Source: Collybiopsis luxurians FD-317 M1 (taxonomy: Eukaryota > Basidiomycota > Agaricomycetes > Agaricales > Omphalotaceae). Taken from it: DNA of 64,000 bases. The first letter of the stretch is position 1; each line of letters begins with the position of its first letter. Below the pieces are notes generated by a model. The model ran no database searches, was not told the DNA's origin, and saw nothing but the letters and a program-made list of their open reading frames with translations. The DNA lies in assembly GCA_000827265.1 (NCBI GenBank), contig KN834791.1:93984-157983 (forward strand), given 5' to 3'. The position numbers and the translations under genes were made by a program. Shown here one piece after another: positions 1 to 10,943 of this stretch.

Positions 1-1
1 C

Positions 2-2444
2 GAAAAGGGCGTCAACTACGTCGATTTCTATCCCGGAAATGACAAGCCATATCTGGTCACTTGTGGAGACGACCGGACAGTCAAAGTCTGGGATTACCTC
101 TCGAAAAGTTGCGTTCAGACGATGGAGGGGCATACCAACAATGTCTCCTTTGCTGTTTTCCACCCAAGTCTTCCAGTGATTATCAGTGGTTCAGAAGACG
201 GAACGGTGAAAATCTGGAACGCGAACACGTACCGAATCGAAAACACGCTCAGCTATGCCCTTGAACGCGCCTGGTGTGTTGCGCTACACCGAACTGCCAA
301 CGAAGTCGCCGTTGGGTATGATGATGGTGTTGTTGTTATCAAGCTCGGAAAGGACGAGCCCACTTTCTCTGTCGACTCTTCGGGCAAGATGATCTTCACA
401 AAATCCTCCGCAGTTCTCTCCGCCAACCTCGCCGTTATCGATTCAGCTTCATTCAGCGATGGCCAGCGGGTTCCACTATCATCTAAAGAGATTGGGTCGT
501 CCGAGGTCTTTCCACAAGCCATCTTACACTCACCAAACGGTCGGTGGGTCACTGTTGTTGGAGATGGAGAGTGGATCACGTATACCGCTCTCGCTTGGCG
601 TAACAAGGCTTTCGGGAACGGCTTTTCTTTTGCCTGGGGGCCCGACTCGAATACGTATGCTTTCCTCGAATCCAAGGCTAATCTAAAGCTATTTAAGAAC
701 TTTAAGGAGAAGCCAGGGGTGCGTTTAGTTCCCCTTGTCCCCTTGATCAATACTAATCTCTCCATAGGCAGTCAAAGGTCTCGGCAGCTGGGGTATGGAC
801 GCTCTTTATGGAGGTCCCCTCCTCGGTGCTCGTGGAAATGGGTTCGTGATCTTCTGGGACTGGGAAACGGGCGACATCGTACGGAGGGTGGATGTCGATG
901 CCAAGAACGTAAGTTTGCCTTTGCCTCGCGTCCCCCGTGGCCAACCCACTAATTCCGTTCGTATCGTAGATCTGCTGGTCAACAACCAACTCCCTTGTTG
1001 CCATTATCGCAGATGATTCGTTCTACATTCTTCGCTTTGACCGTGACGCATTCGAAGAAAAACTGGCCGAAGGGGTGGAAAATTCTGACGAAGGGGTCGA
1101 GGAAGCTTTCGAGGTTATCGCCGATGTATCGGAACCGTAAGTTTGGATAGTGCTCTCTGTTATTCGGCGCCCGACCAACTTTTTCCGAAGTGTAAAAACT
1201 GCGAAATGGATTGGAGACTGTCTCATCTATACAACGGCTTCCAACCGACTCATGTACTTTGTGGGCAACGAAAGTTATAGTATTAGTCCATTGGATACGT
1301 GAGTCTCTTTTCACAAGTGGCGTAGGTGCTGTATTAATTGATTTTATAGCCCTCTCTACCTCCTCTCCTACCTCCCTGCCCATAACCGAGTTTATCTTAC
1401 GGATAAGGATCTCAATGTTTATTCGTACCAACTTTCCCTCGCCGTAGTCGAGTATCAGATCGCCGTAATCAAGGGAGAAATGGAGGAAGCAGAAAACATT
1501 TTCAAGTATGTGGTATCTCTTGGGCCTTTCAGTTTGTCCGTGGATTGTTGACCGCTCTTATAGCGAGGGTGTTGAGAAGGGATTGATCGGCAGGGAAGGC
1601 AGAGGAAGACTAGCGAGATTCTTGGAGGGTCGGGACCTCAAAGAGCTCGCGCTCAAAATTGCCACCGACTCGGATCACAAATTCGAATTGGCACTGCAGT
1701 TGGACGATCTTGAGACTGCGCTGGACATTGTTCGTGCCGAGTCGGAAGTGAAACCTTCTACGCCTCCCGAACCGGAAGCAGAAGGTGTATCGAAACCTGC
1801 AGCGATGTCGACGGAGATTAACCCAGAGTCAATAACAAAGTGGAAATCTCTCGGGGATCGTGCGCTCGCTGCGTGGAGGTTTGATCTGGCGAAAGAGTGC
1901 TTTGAGAATGCGGGTGATCTTGGGGCGTTGATGTTGCTGTTGATGAGCATGGGAGGACAGGGAGAAGGTGAGTGGGGAGCAAGGTTTACTCTTCGCTAAA
2001 CTGACCTAAACTATCTTCGTTTATTTGCTTAGATGAACTCTTGAAACTCGGCGAACGCGCCGAACGAGAAGGACAAAATAACCTTGCATGGAGTATCTGG
2101 TGGACTACTGGGGAGAGGGAGCGATGTGTTGAGCTGCTGATAAAGACAGGGAGGGTAAGCGAGGCAGCGCTGTTTGCTCGGACTTATTGTCCTAGGTGAG
2201 TTTCATTCTTGATTTTCTGGAACGAAGTCTGACCGCGTCCTCTTTCGCCAGTCTTGTACCTAAAACCGTAATCGCCTGGCAATCTGAGCTGAAGACCAAA
2301 GGCCGACCGAAGATCGCGGAGACGATTGCGAACCCGGATGTGAACCCAGGAATCTTTGAGGAAGGATGGGAAGCTATTATTGAGAAGGAGCGTGAGGAGA
2401 CACCACAGACAGAATCGCCTGTGTTGGTTGACGTTGGGCCGTAG
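2..2444 (+). CDS. SEC27: Coatomer subunit beta' (COPI coat), 3' part of gene
   Basis: Beta' subunit of the COPI coatomer, which coats Golgi-to-ER vesicles and binds dilysine cargo signals. The gene enters the window already in frame. Eight exons can be joined in phase: 2-718, 768-908, 970-1136, 1191-1298, 1350-1505, 1564-1967, 2033-2195 and 2252-2444, with introns of 49-65 bp. The first exon carries WD40 repeats (CGDDRTVKVWD, GSEDGTVKIWN) and the second-propeller segment with KNFKEKPG. Later exons carry the helical solenoid (FELALQLDDLETA, ECFENAGDLGALMLL, ALFARTYCPS). The C-terminus is a short acidic tail ending VDVGP. Family resemblance to COPB2/Sec27 is strong along the whole length. The 5' half, including the start, is outside the window. 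This intact copy is the parent of two truncated copies downstream. Confidence 0.95.
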
Positions 2445-3518
2445 AGAGTATGGACTAGATAATTTATTATCAAAGTTGCACGTGAAGGTGTACATAATTC
2501 ATTTCGGACAAATTTCGGATTTCGCACACCGTCTTGACACTCAGTTCGACAAATATAGAAATGTCAAAGCTGTGCATATCATTGATGGACTGGGCTCCTT
2601 TAATTACTTTCATTCATTCCCTGTCCTTCTGTTCGCTTTCACATATCACGCCAACATCTGAGTCCGTGAGCATCCATACTAAGTATAGTGCGTTTAACTG
2701 AGCACGGCCGTATAGATTCAACCAAAATGAGAATTTTGGTTTTGGCCCGAGCCCAAGTTGTCCATTTCTCGAATCATATTCATTCACTCCGAGCTCTAAC
2801 CTTAACAATACTATCCCTAACATGTCAAGTTCTGCTACAATTCTGCCCCCCGACTTTCCCGATTTTGGAAATCACATTACCTTCCCGCCCAATCATATTA
2901 TAAACCAACCCACAATATAGAAAGGTGCCAAACGGTAGTGATAGGGAGAAAGGAGCACAGCTCGGAGAAGCCTAGTAAAAAATGATAGGTGACCTTAAGT
3001 TGACAGCTTGCCCTACTACTTAGTACGATCATCCAGGTCATGTCTCCGTTCATTGAACTTGAATCGAAGACAAGTATGCATACGAGATACTACTCCAGCC
3101 ATTATTCGGGACCCAAAAGTCTGAATTTGAATGTACATGTGCGATGATTGTCAGAACTGGACTAGTGTGTGTGTAAAAGTGAGATTTGACAGAAAACTTT
3201 TAGTCTAAGTGCCGAATGTTGGCCGGGTCTCTTGCTTTATCCTAGGATTTTTGCTAAGGGCAAAGGGTCAATTGAGCCAAATCGAAGAATTCACTAGTGG
3301 CCTAAGAGTTAAATTTAAAGTCAACGCTGCACAAAGGTACCAAATTCAGATTGGTTGCATTCCAAAATTAATATGTTGGCAGGATAATGGTACTTCGACA
3401 GGATCGGAGAAGACGAATCAACTCTCCCCCAGCGGAAAGAAATTAAGATCAAGTGATGTTGCTGATCAAGTGCCAATGCCATTGAGATGAAAATGTTCCA
3501 AAGGACTTTAAGAACTAG
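2445..3518. other. Intergenic region duplicated upstream of both diterpene synthases
   Basis: No gene is supported here. Most of this stretch reappears, diverged, at 9248-10898 between the second coatomer copy and the second synthase. Clear matches include the block at 2600-2720 with 9410-9530 and the block at 3140-3510 with 10516-10890. The last 300 bp are the best-conserved part and directly precede the TATA box, so they are the likeliest promoter sequence. Confidence 0.6.
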
Positions 3519-3526
3519 TATATAAA
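3519..3526 (+). promoter_or_regulatory. TATA box of diterpene synthase 1
   Basis: TATATAAA lies 38 bp before the start codon. The same motif in the same context (ACTAGTATATAAA) precedes the second synthase, so the core promoter was copied with the gene. Confidence 0.6.
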
Positions 3527-3563
3527 GACGATCTCAGGAAGAAAGGACTCCAAACAATTCAGC

Positions 3564-6551
3564 ATGCCTGAACGAGGATCTGAAATGCTCTTGGACGAAG
3601 AAGCCAACAACTTACTGAAGAGTGTCCTTTCACACTTCAATCCCAGCTATGGGCTTGGCAATATGTCTCCAAGTATCTATGATACGGCCTGGGTATCGAT
3701 TATTGCCAAAGACAACAAATGGCTTTTCCCTGCTACCTTCCACTACCTCCTTGAACACCAGGATCCTTCCGGGGGGTGGGAGTCATCATCTACCACTGAC
3801 TCTATCTTAAACACTCTCAGCGCCTTACTTTCAATGAAACGGCATGAGTCAAACGACTCAACATTGTCTGACCGTATACGGAACGCCAAGTTATACTTGG
3901 CTTCTCAACTAAACTCCTGGGATGTTTCTAAAGCGGAACGTGTAGGATTTGAGCTCACCATCCCGACCATGTTATCTTTACTTTCAGAGTTGGGCATTGA
4001 CTTTTCTTTCCCCCAACGGTCCTTCCTCATGCATCTCAATTCTGCCAAACTGTCAAAACTCGGTCCGGAGATGGTCTACCAAATTCGAACGCCCATCCTA
4101 CACACCCTCGAAGGGCTAATTGGGCATCTCGACTTTGATCGCCTTTCCCATCACAAACGTTATGGCAGCTTCATGGCGTCCCCGAGCTCGACAGCTGCCT
4201 ACCTTATGTATGCGTCTGTTTGGGACAATGACTGCGAGAACTATTTGAAGGAGGTCCTATCTCGGAGTGAGATTAATGGGAAAGGTTCAGTCCCTTGCGC
4301 ATGGCCCACCACTTTTTTTGAGCTTTCTTGGGTGAGTGCAATTTGGTGCACATCTGTCTTAGTTTAACATGGTCTAGATTATGTGCAATCTTCACGACGG
4401 CGGTTTTACTTTCAAGAATTTGAACTCAGAATCTGTCTCGACAATAGCTGAAATCCTGAAGGAGGGGATTGAGGCGGGTAATGGCGTTGTTGGTTTCGGT
4501 AATTTAACTTCTATAGTCACGGTAAGGATTTACAGATTGATCTATGATTATCTTTCTAGCATTGGACGTCGGAGAAGATGCTGACGACAGCGCAAAAGCT
4601 ATTACTGCACTACATCATCTCGGCACTCATAAGTCTCTTGCTCCCCTTTGCAAGGCTTTTGAACTTGAATCCCATTTTCAATGTTATCCGTATGAACCCA
4701 ATCCGAGCTTGACCGCCCAGTGCAACATCCTTTCTGCACTTCTTGAAGTAGGGGCATCAGAACCGACGAAAGATTTCAATGAAGAAAAGCTTGCAGAGTC
4801 TGTCGTGGAAGCGGTTTCTTTTATCTCTGGGGCTTGGTGGACTACAAACAGCGAAATAGGAGATAAATGGGTACGTTTAATGGATACCCCGCTGATATTT
4901 CAACCTAATTTCTGGTGCCCAGCATGACTCCCCGTATTATGTTTACCTTCTCATCGCGCAAAGCTTATCCAAATTCATGCTGCTGTTCAATCAAGGACAC
5001 TTTGCTGGTTCCCCTGAAATTCTTTTACAGACAAAAACACCGATTGCGCTGTTCCAAATCCTGATCAGGATTCTGCAATCGCAAAGACCAGATGGCTCTT
5101 GGGGCTCATGCGAAGAGACTGCGTATGCCCTCCTTGCTCTTACCAAACTAGCGTCTCTTCCCTTCATCTCCATCATGCATAATACCATTAAGAAGGCAGT
5201 TCTTTCCGGTCGCGATTTTCTACAGCTTAATTTGACAGATAATCAGGATTCTGGGGACCGGGTCTGCCTTTGGATTGATAAAGTCAGCTATCGCATTCCG
5301 CCTGTTTCCTACTCTTATATTCTTGCCGCCCTTCGTGCGACAGCTGGTTCTATTCCTGATTCGACTATGGTGTATGGGGAGCTTGACCGCCTAATCCTTA
5401 TTCCAGTCAAAAGAGTGGCTGGATTTTTGCACTTCTATCGGAAGATGCCTCTGTTTCAGGAGTGTGAAGATTGGCAGCTATTGGCATATATTGCGGAAGG
5501 ATATCTGTACCGGCCCATCCTTGAAGAGGTTCGCAACAGTGTATTTGGTCGGGAAGGTATGGGCAAAGAATCCTATATGGAATATATTCCGTTCGGCTGG
5601 ACGAGCGCCAATGCAATGCACAAGAAATATTCGTGTCCGCAGAACTGTTTCGTTCTTATGGCCATTACTCTGATTAACGTAAATTCTCTATCCTCTTCTT
5701 TGATTGATGCTGACCCGTCGTAGTTTCAGGTAGATGAGTTCTTTGACTCCATGGTTCAGGATCAAGGGATGGCTGCGTTACCTACCCTTCGAAGAGCATT
5801 GGATGACATATTTGATGCTCTCAACCTCGGTCGCGACATTGCGGATTTCGACTGCGGGGACGGTCCATACTCCCATATGGTCGGATACATGCACAAGTAT
5901 GTATCATTCATTATCAACCATCCTACCTCGCAGAATGCGGCGTATTATGACAAAACTCATCTAAGGCGGGAGCTCAAAGCGTACCTTCTTAGCATGATGC
6001 AACAGACAGAAGATAATACTGTCTACGCCACCCAACTTAGTTGGGAAACCGTTATGCACCCAGCAGCTTCCTACTTGAAATGGGTGAGGACTCTTGCTTC
6101 TGAACATCTATCGGGTCTCTATTCGGCCGCATTCTTCATGTGCCAACTCTCTCCTGGAGTTGATGTTTTTCCCACACCTGAGCTCAAGTTCATTGCACAA
6201 GACTGCGCCACGCACCTGTCTGTTCTCTGCCGCATCTGGAATGACTGGGGCAGCATGAAACGAGATATAGCAGAGCGAAATATCAATGGAATGAACTTCC
6301 CCGAGTTTGCGAACATGACCGAGGCGGATATCAAAGTGGAGATGAGACGTATTTCTGACTACGAGCGTCGATGCCTCCACGCTTCGCTTGCAGAGTTGCG
6401 CAAGAGAGCGAAGGAAGTCATGGGCAACACGCAGGGGGACAGTCTAGCCGATGCGTTTAACCTATTTTTTGGAGCTGCCGAAGTCCATAATGCGATCTAT
6501 GAGCTGAAGGATATCAGTGCTTGGAAACTCTCATTGCTGAATGGACAGTGA
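3564..6551 (+). CDS. Bifunctional diterpene synthase 1 (class II + class I, CPS/KS type)
   Basis: Predicted to cyclise geranylgeranyl diphosphate in two steps: protonation-driven cyclisation to a copalyl-type diphosphate, then ionisation and further cyclisation to a diterpene. Five exons join in phase (3564-4331, 4378-4498, 4560-4870, 4923-5678, 5730-6551), giving 925 aa, near the usual size for fungal bifunctional enzymes. Visible motifs: SPSIYDTAW (about 35-43) typical of the N-terminal domain; class II acid motif DADD (about 303-306); a QW-like DGSWGSCEE; class I metal site DEFFD (654-658), formed exactly across the last splice junction; and the second metal site NDWGSMKRD (about 823-831). 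Both active sites look intact. The family includes fungal ent-kaurene, phyllocladanol, aphidicolanol and pleuromutilin-precursor synthases; the product cannot be read from sequence. The start was chosen because the same ATG and context recur in copy 2. Confidence 0.93.
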
Positions 6552-6778
6552 CTCGATATACTTATTCTTTGTTTAAAGTCTTGCTTGTCTCCCCTAGGCA
6601 GACTCTCACGCAAGCAAACTTGCGTGATAAAGTCTTGCTATATACGAGAGTATCTGTTCGAATCAATGTTCTTGAGACCGTAACTGAATTGACTATGGAA
6701 ACCCAGATAAGCCCAATACTAGGTAGTGTGAATGGTTACTGAGTTTCAAACTCGATCCTCGCCTTATCTCATTGGTCT

Positions 6779-9247
6779 ACTAATCTCTCTATATGGGCCA
6801 ACTATAGGCAATCTCGAGCTCGGCAGTTAGGATAAGGATGCCCTTTATGAAGGTTCCCTCACTCGGTACTCGTGAAAATCGATTTGTGATCTTCTGGGAC
6901 TGGGAAACAGGTGACATCGTACGAAGGGTGGATACCGGTGGATGTCGATGCGAAGAACGTAAGTTTGCCTTTGTGTCGGCCAATCCATCAATTCTGCAGA
7001 TTTGCTGCTCAACAACCAACTCCCTTGTTGCCATTATCGCTGATGTCTCTATCTCAGTATCTACATTCTTCGCTTTGATCGTGACACATTCGAAGAAAAG
7101 CTGGCCGAAGGGGTGTAAATTTTTGACAAGAGGGTCGAGGAAGCATTCGAAGTTATCGCCGATGTGTCGGAAGCGTAAATTTCGGTAATGTCCTCTGTTA
7201 TCCGCGTCTCTCTGATCAGCGCCAAAAGGACCCTCCACTTTAGCGGATCACGTGACCAGTCCTGTAGCTTGCCAAACGAAGTTCACATTGAAGTTCAAAG
7301 TTTGTACCAGTAATCTAATAGATACAGTAGATAGTGAATGAGATACTGTACAAGACTCAAGTACATTTACTGGTAGGAGGTTGTCTTTTCGGACCATGTG
7401 CCGAGCCAATTTCATTGCCATCATTTGTGATTGCGCGAGTCCCCTCCCACTCCGCTCCCCCTTCCGCCCAGTGTCCTGCCCTCCGGGACATTGTTTCTTT
7501 GAATCTGATATTGCCCTGACATTTATGTGTTGTTCAGTAGTCTATCTAAGTATCATTCAAATGACATGATGAATGCATGCTGTAGACAAATCATCCAAAT
7601 TTATGGGAGTACAGAGCGGAATGGACAAGATGTCATTTTCTGCAGGCAATGTACCGGAGGGCGGGACGATGAGCGGGAGGCGGGAACAATGAGCGGGAGG
7701 CGGGAGAGCGGAGCGGGAAGAGCCCCCCGCAATTAGCAGAGATCAGTGAAGGGGCGATGTGGTGGGCAACACAAATGATGGCAATGAATTGGTTCGGCAC
7801 ATGGTCCGAAATGACAACCTTTTACCAGTAAATGTACTCGAGTCTTGTACAGAATTTTATTCACTATCTACTGCATCTATCTATCTGTAGAGTACTTACT
7901 AGATTGCTGGTGAATACAAGCGTTGAACTTCAACGTTCAACGTGAACTTCGTTTAGTGAGCAACAAGACTGGTCACGTGATCCGCTAAAGTCCTTTTGGC
8001 GCTGATGTCTCTCTGACTTCTTCCAAAGTGTGACAACTTCCAAATGGATTGGAGACTGTCTCATCGATACAACAGCTTCTAACCGACATTGGATACGTGA
8101 GCCCCTCGATAGAGACGTGGGCGTTCTACTGATGATTTTATAGCCCTCTCTATCTCTTCTCCTGCCTTCCTGCCCAAAACCGAATCTATCTTACGGATCT
8201 CAATGTGAATTCGCATCAACTTTCCCTTGCTGTAGTTGGGTATCAGATCGCCGTAATCAAGGGAGAAATGGAGGAAGCAGAGAACATCTCGAGTATGTGG
8301 TATTTCTTGGGCCTTTCAGTTTGTCCGCGGATTGTCGACCGCTTTTGTAGCGGGGGTGTTAAGAAAGGATTCAAAATCGGCAGGGAAGGCGGAGGACGAT
8401 TAGCGAGATTCCCGGAAGGTCGGGACCTCAAAGAGCTCGCGCTCAAAATTACCACCGACTCGGATCACAAATTCGAGTTGGCACTGCAGTTGGACGATCT
8501 CGAGACTGCGTTGGACATTGTTCGTGCCGAATCGGGAAGGGAAGCCTTCTACGCCTCCTGAACCGGAAGCGGAAGGTGTATCGAAACCTGCAGCGATATC
8601 GACGGAGATTAACCCAGAGTCAATAACAAAGTGGAAATCTCTCGGGGATCGTGCGCTCGCTGCGTGGAGGTTTGATCTGGCGAAAGAGTGCTTTGAGAAT
8701 GCGGGTGATCTTGGGGCGTTGATGTTGCTGTTAATGAGTATGGGAGGACAGGGAGAGGATGAGTGGGGAGCAAGGTTTACTCTTCGCTGAACTGACTTAA
8801 AACATCTTCGTTTATACTCTTAGATGAACTCTTGAAACTCGCCGAACGCGCAGAACGAGAAGGACAAAATAACTTGGCATGGAGTATCTGGTGGACGACT
8901 GGGGAACGGGAGCGATGTGTGGAACTGCTGATAAAGACAGGGAGGGTGAGTGAGGCAGCGCTGTTTGCTAGGACTTATTGTCCTAGGTGAGTTTCATTCT
9001 TGGTTTTCTGGAACGATTCGTCAAAAAGTGACTGAATGTGTCCTCTTGCGACAGTCTTGTACCTAAAACCGTTGTCGCTTGGCAGTCCGAGCTAAAGACT
9101 AAAGGTCGACCGAAGATCGCGGAGACGATTGCGAATCCCGATGTGAACCCGGAAAACTTCGAGGAAGGATGGGAAGCTATTATTGAGAAGGAGCGTGGGG
9201 AGACACCGCAGACAGAATCGCCGGTGTTGGTTGACGTTGGCGCGTAG
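6779..9247 (+). pseudogene. Truncated coatomer beta' copy 1 (psi-SEC27)
   Basis: Homology to the SEC27 gene begins inside its first visible intron (TACTAATCTCTC, as at 751-762) and runs to the stop codon, so all the N-terminal WD40 region is missing. It is broken by a small duplication in the second exon (at about 6935-6950), by a deletion of roughly 40 bp in the fourth exon, by a frame change near 8535, and by a fold-back element inserted in an intron. The C-terminal exons are nearly unchanged (SITKWKSLGDRALAAWRF, GRPKIAETIANPDVNP). It lies between the two synthases and marks the duplication junction. A full coatomer subunit cannot be made from it. Confidence 0.9.
7215..8006. mobile_element. 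Mutator-like fold-back element (MITE) with 9-bp target duplication
   Basis: The 792-bp element is an imperfect palindrome: roughly the outer 280 bp of each side are inverted copies of each other. The ends read ATCAGCGCCAAAAGGAC and its complement. It is flanked on both sides by GTCTCTCTG (7206-7214 and 8007-8015), which occurs once in the parent intron context, so this is a 9-bp target site duplication. A 9-bp duplication and long terminal inverted repeats fit non-autonomous Mutator-like elements. The GC-rich centre has short GCGGGAGG repeats. No transposase is encoded. It interrupts an intron of the truncated coatomer copy. Confidence 0.85.
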
Positions 9248-10898
9248 AGGGGATGGACTAAATAATTTATTTTCAAAGTTGCACATGGAATGTGTACATA
9301 ATTCATCCGGATCTCGCACTTCGGCTAGTTCTGATGGGAGGAATGCTCAATTTGCCAAAAATAGAAATATCAAAGCGTTGCATATGAATGGTCAACTGTC
9401 TTCTGATTACTTTCATTCATTACCTGTACCTCTGTTCGCCTTCACATATCATACGAGCATCTGAGTCAGTGGGCATCCACACATCAGGACAGTGCATTTA
9501 AGCAAGCATGGCCATATAGATTCAATCAAATTCTCATTTTGGTTTGGCCCCAGCCCAAGCTGTCCACTGCTTGAATCATATTCATTTACTCCGAACTACC
9601 CACACGTTCCGAAATTTGTCCTCCTAGATCTTAGGACATCACTGCGATGATAACAATTTCGGACCATTACTTTGTCATTCTTCAATCTTAATAATAAGCA
9701 CCATTCTTAACATATTTTGAAGTTCTGCCACAATTCCGCTACCCACTTCCCTGATTTTATAAATCTGCCACTTCTGCCAACCATCTGGGAAAATATACCT
9801 TCCGGCGCAATTGTATCACAACTTCTATACATACAGGTGCTAGACGGCGGCGATGGGAAAGAAAAGAGCATAGCCTGGAGTAGTCTAGTAATATGTGGCC
9901 TTGACAGATTTTCCTACTACTACTAGTAAGTACCGATTGTCCGGGTCCCGTAAATTTAATTTCTCGTTTGTGTCTCCATTCCTTAAACTTGAAGCGAAGA
10001 TAAGTATGCATACAAGATGCTCCTCCAGCCATTGTTCGGGACCCAAGAGTCTCAATTTGAATGTACATGTGTGGTAATTCGGAGAGTGTTGAATGCTGCT
10101 ACTAATCAGAGCAAATCTATGGGCATTCTGTCGTAGATGGCTGCCTGTCCACCCAGCAGTCTCAGAATTGTCCTCAAGCCTAGTCGTCAAGTCTCACTTA
10201 GATTCCATAACTTCCACCTTGGTCACAGAGAACCTCTGTGTCCTCGCAATTCAGGGCAGTTTTTTCATGAAACCCTAAACTGGTAACAAACTCAGGTAGT
10301 CACGCAGGACCGAAAGTACAAAAAACATTACCAGCTACTACTTAGTTAATCAGGGTCATTAATACATAATTCTTCAGGCTTGCCATCATCCGGCCACTCC
10401 GTGCCTAAAAAGTCCCATCTTCTCTGAGTCACTGACCACTTTTTGTGTTTGTTTTTTTTTAGCTCGTTGATACTCTTCCGCCCTGGTCGGACTAGCAGAC
10501 TTGTGGTTCAATTGTCAGAACTGGACTACTGTGTGAAAAAGTGAGATTTGACAGAAAACTTTTAGCCTAAGTGCCCAATATCGGTCTCTTATTCTATCTA
10601 AAGGATTTTGCTAATGGCTAAGAGGGCACATTGGGCCTACTCGGAATAAGATCCACTAGTGGCCTAAGGGTTAAATTTGAAGTTAACACTGTGGCACGAA
10701 GGTACCAAATTTGGATTGGTTACATTCCAAAACTACTATGTCAGGATAATGGTAATTCGACAGGATCGAAGAAGACGAATTGGCTCTTCCCCAGTGGAAA
10801 GAAATTAAGGTCAAGTGATGTTACTGGTCAAGTCCCAATTCTATTGAGATGAAAATGTTCTAAAAATTTCTGACAAGACTAGCATGTACAAGAACTAG
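9248..10898. other. Intergenic region, duplicate of 2445-3518 with an insertion
   Basis: Colinear with the region upstream of the first synthase, but carrying about 440 extra bases at roughly 10079-10515. The flanks of the extra piece both show AATT next to the sequence that is contiguous in copy 1 (ATTGTCAGAACTGG), suggesting an insertion. No terminal inverted repeats or coding potential are visible in it. The final 270 bp match the putative promoter of synthase 1. Confidence 0.5.
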
Positions 10899-10906
10899 TA
10901 TATAAA
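10899..10906 (+). promoter_or_regulatory. TATA box of diterpene synthase 2
   Basis: TATATAAA, identical in sequence and context to the box before synthase 1, 38 bp before the chosen start codon. Confidence 0.6.
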
Positions 10907-10943
10907 GGCAATCTTGAGAGGCAAGGGCTCCAAACAACTCAGC

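Noticed and set aside
3209..3490. Open frame just upstream of synthase 1 (and 10631-10852 upstream of synthase 2)
   Set aside because: Conserved because the promoter region was duplicated; the frames contain indels between copies and show no protein family, so they are not called as genes.
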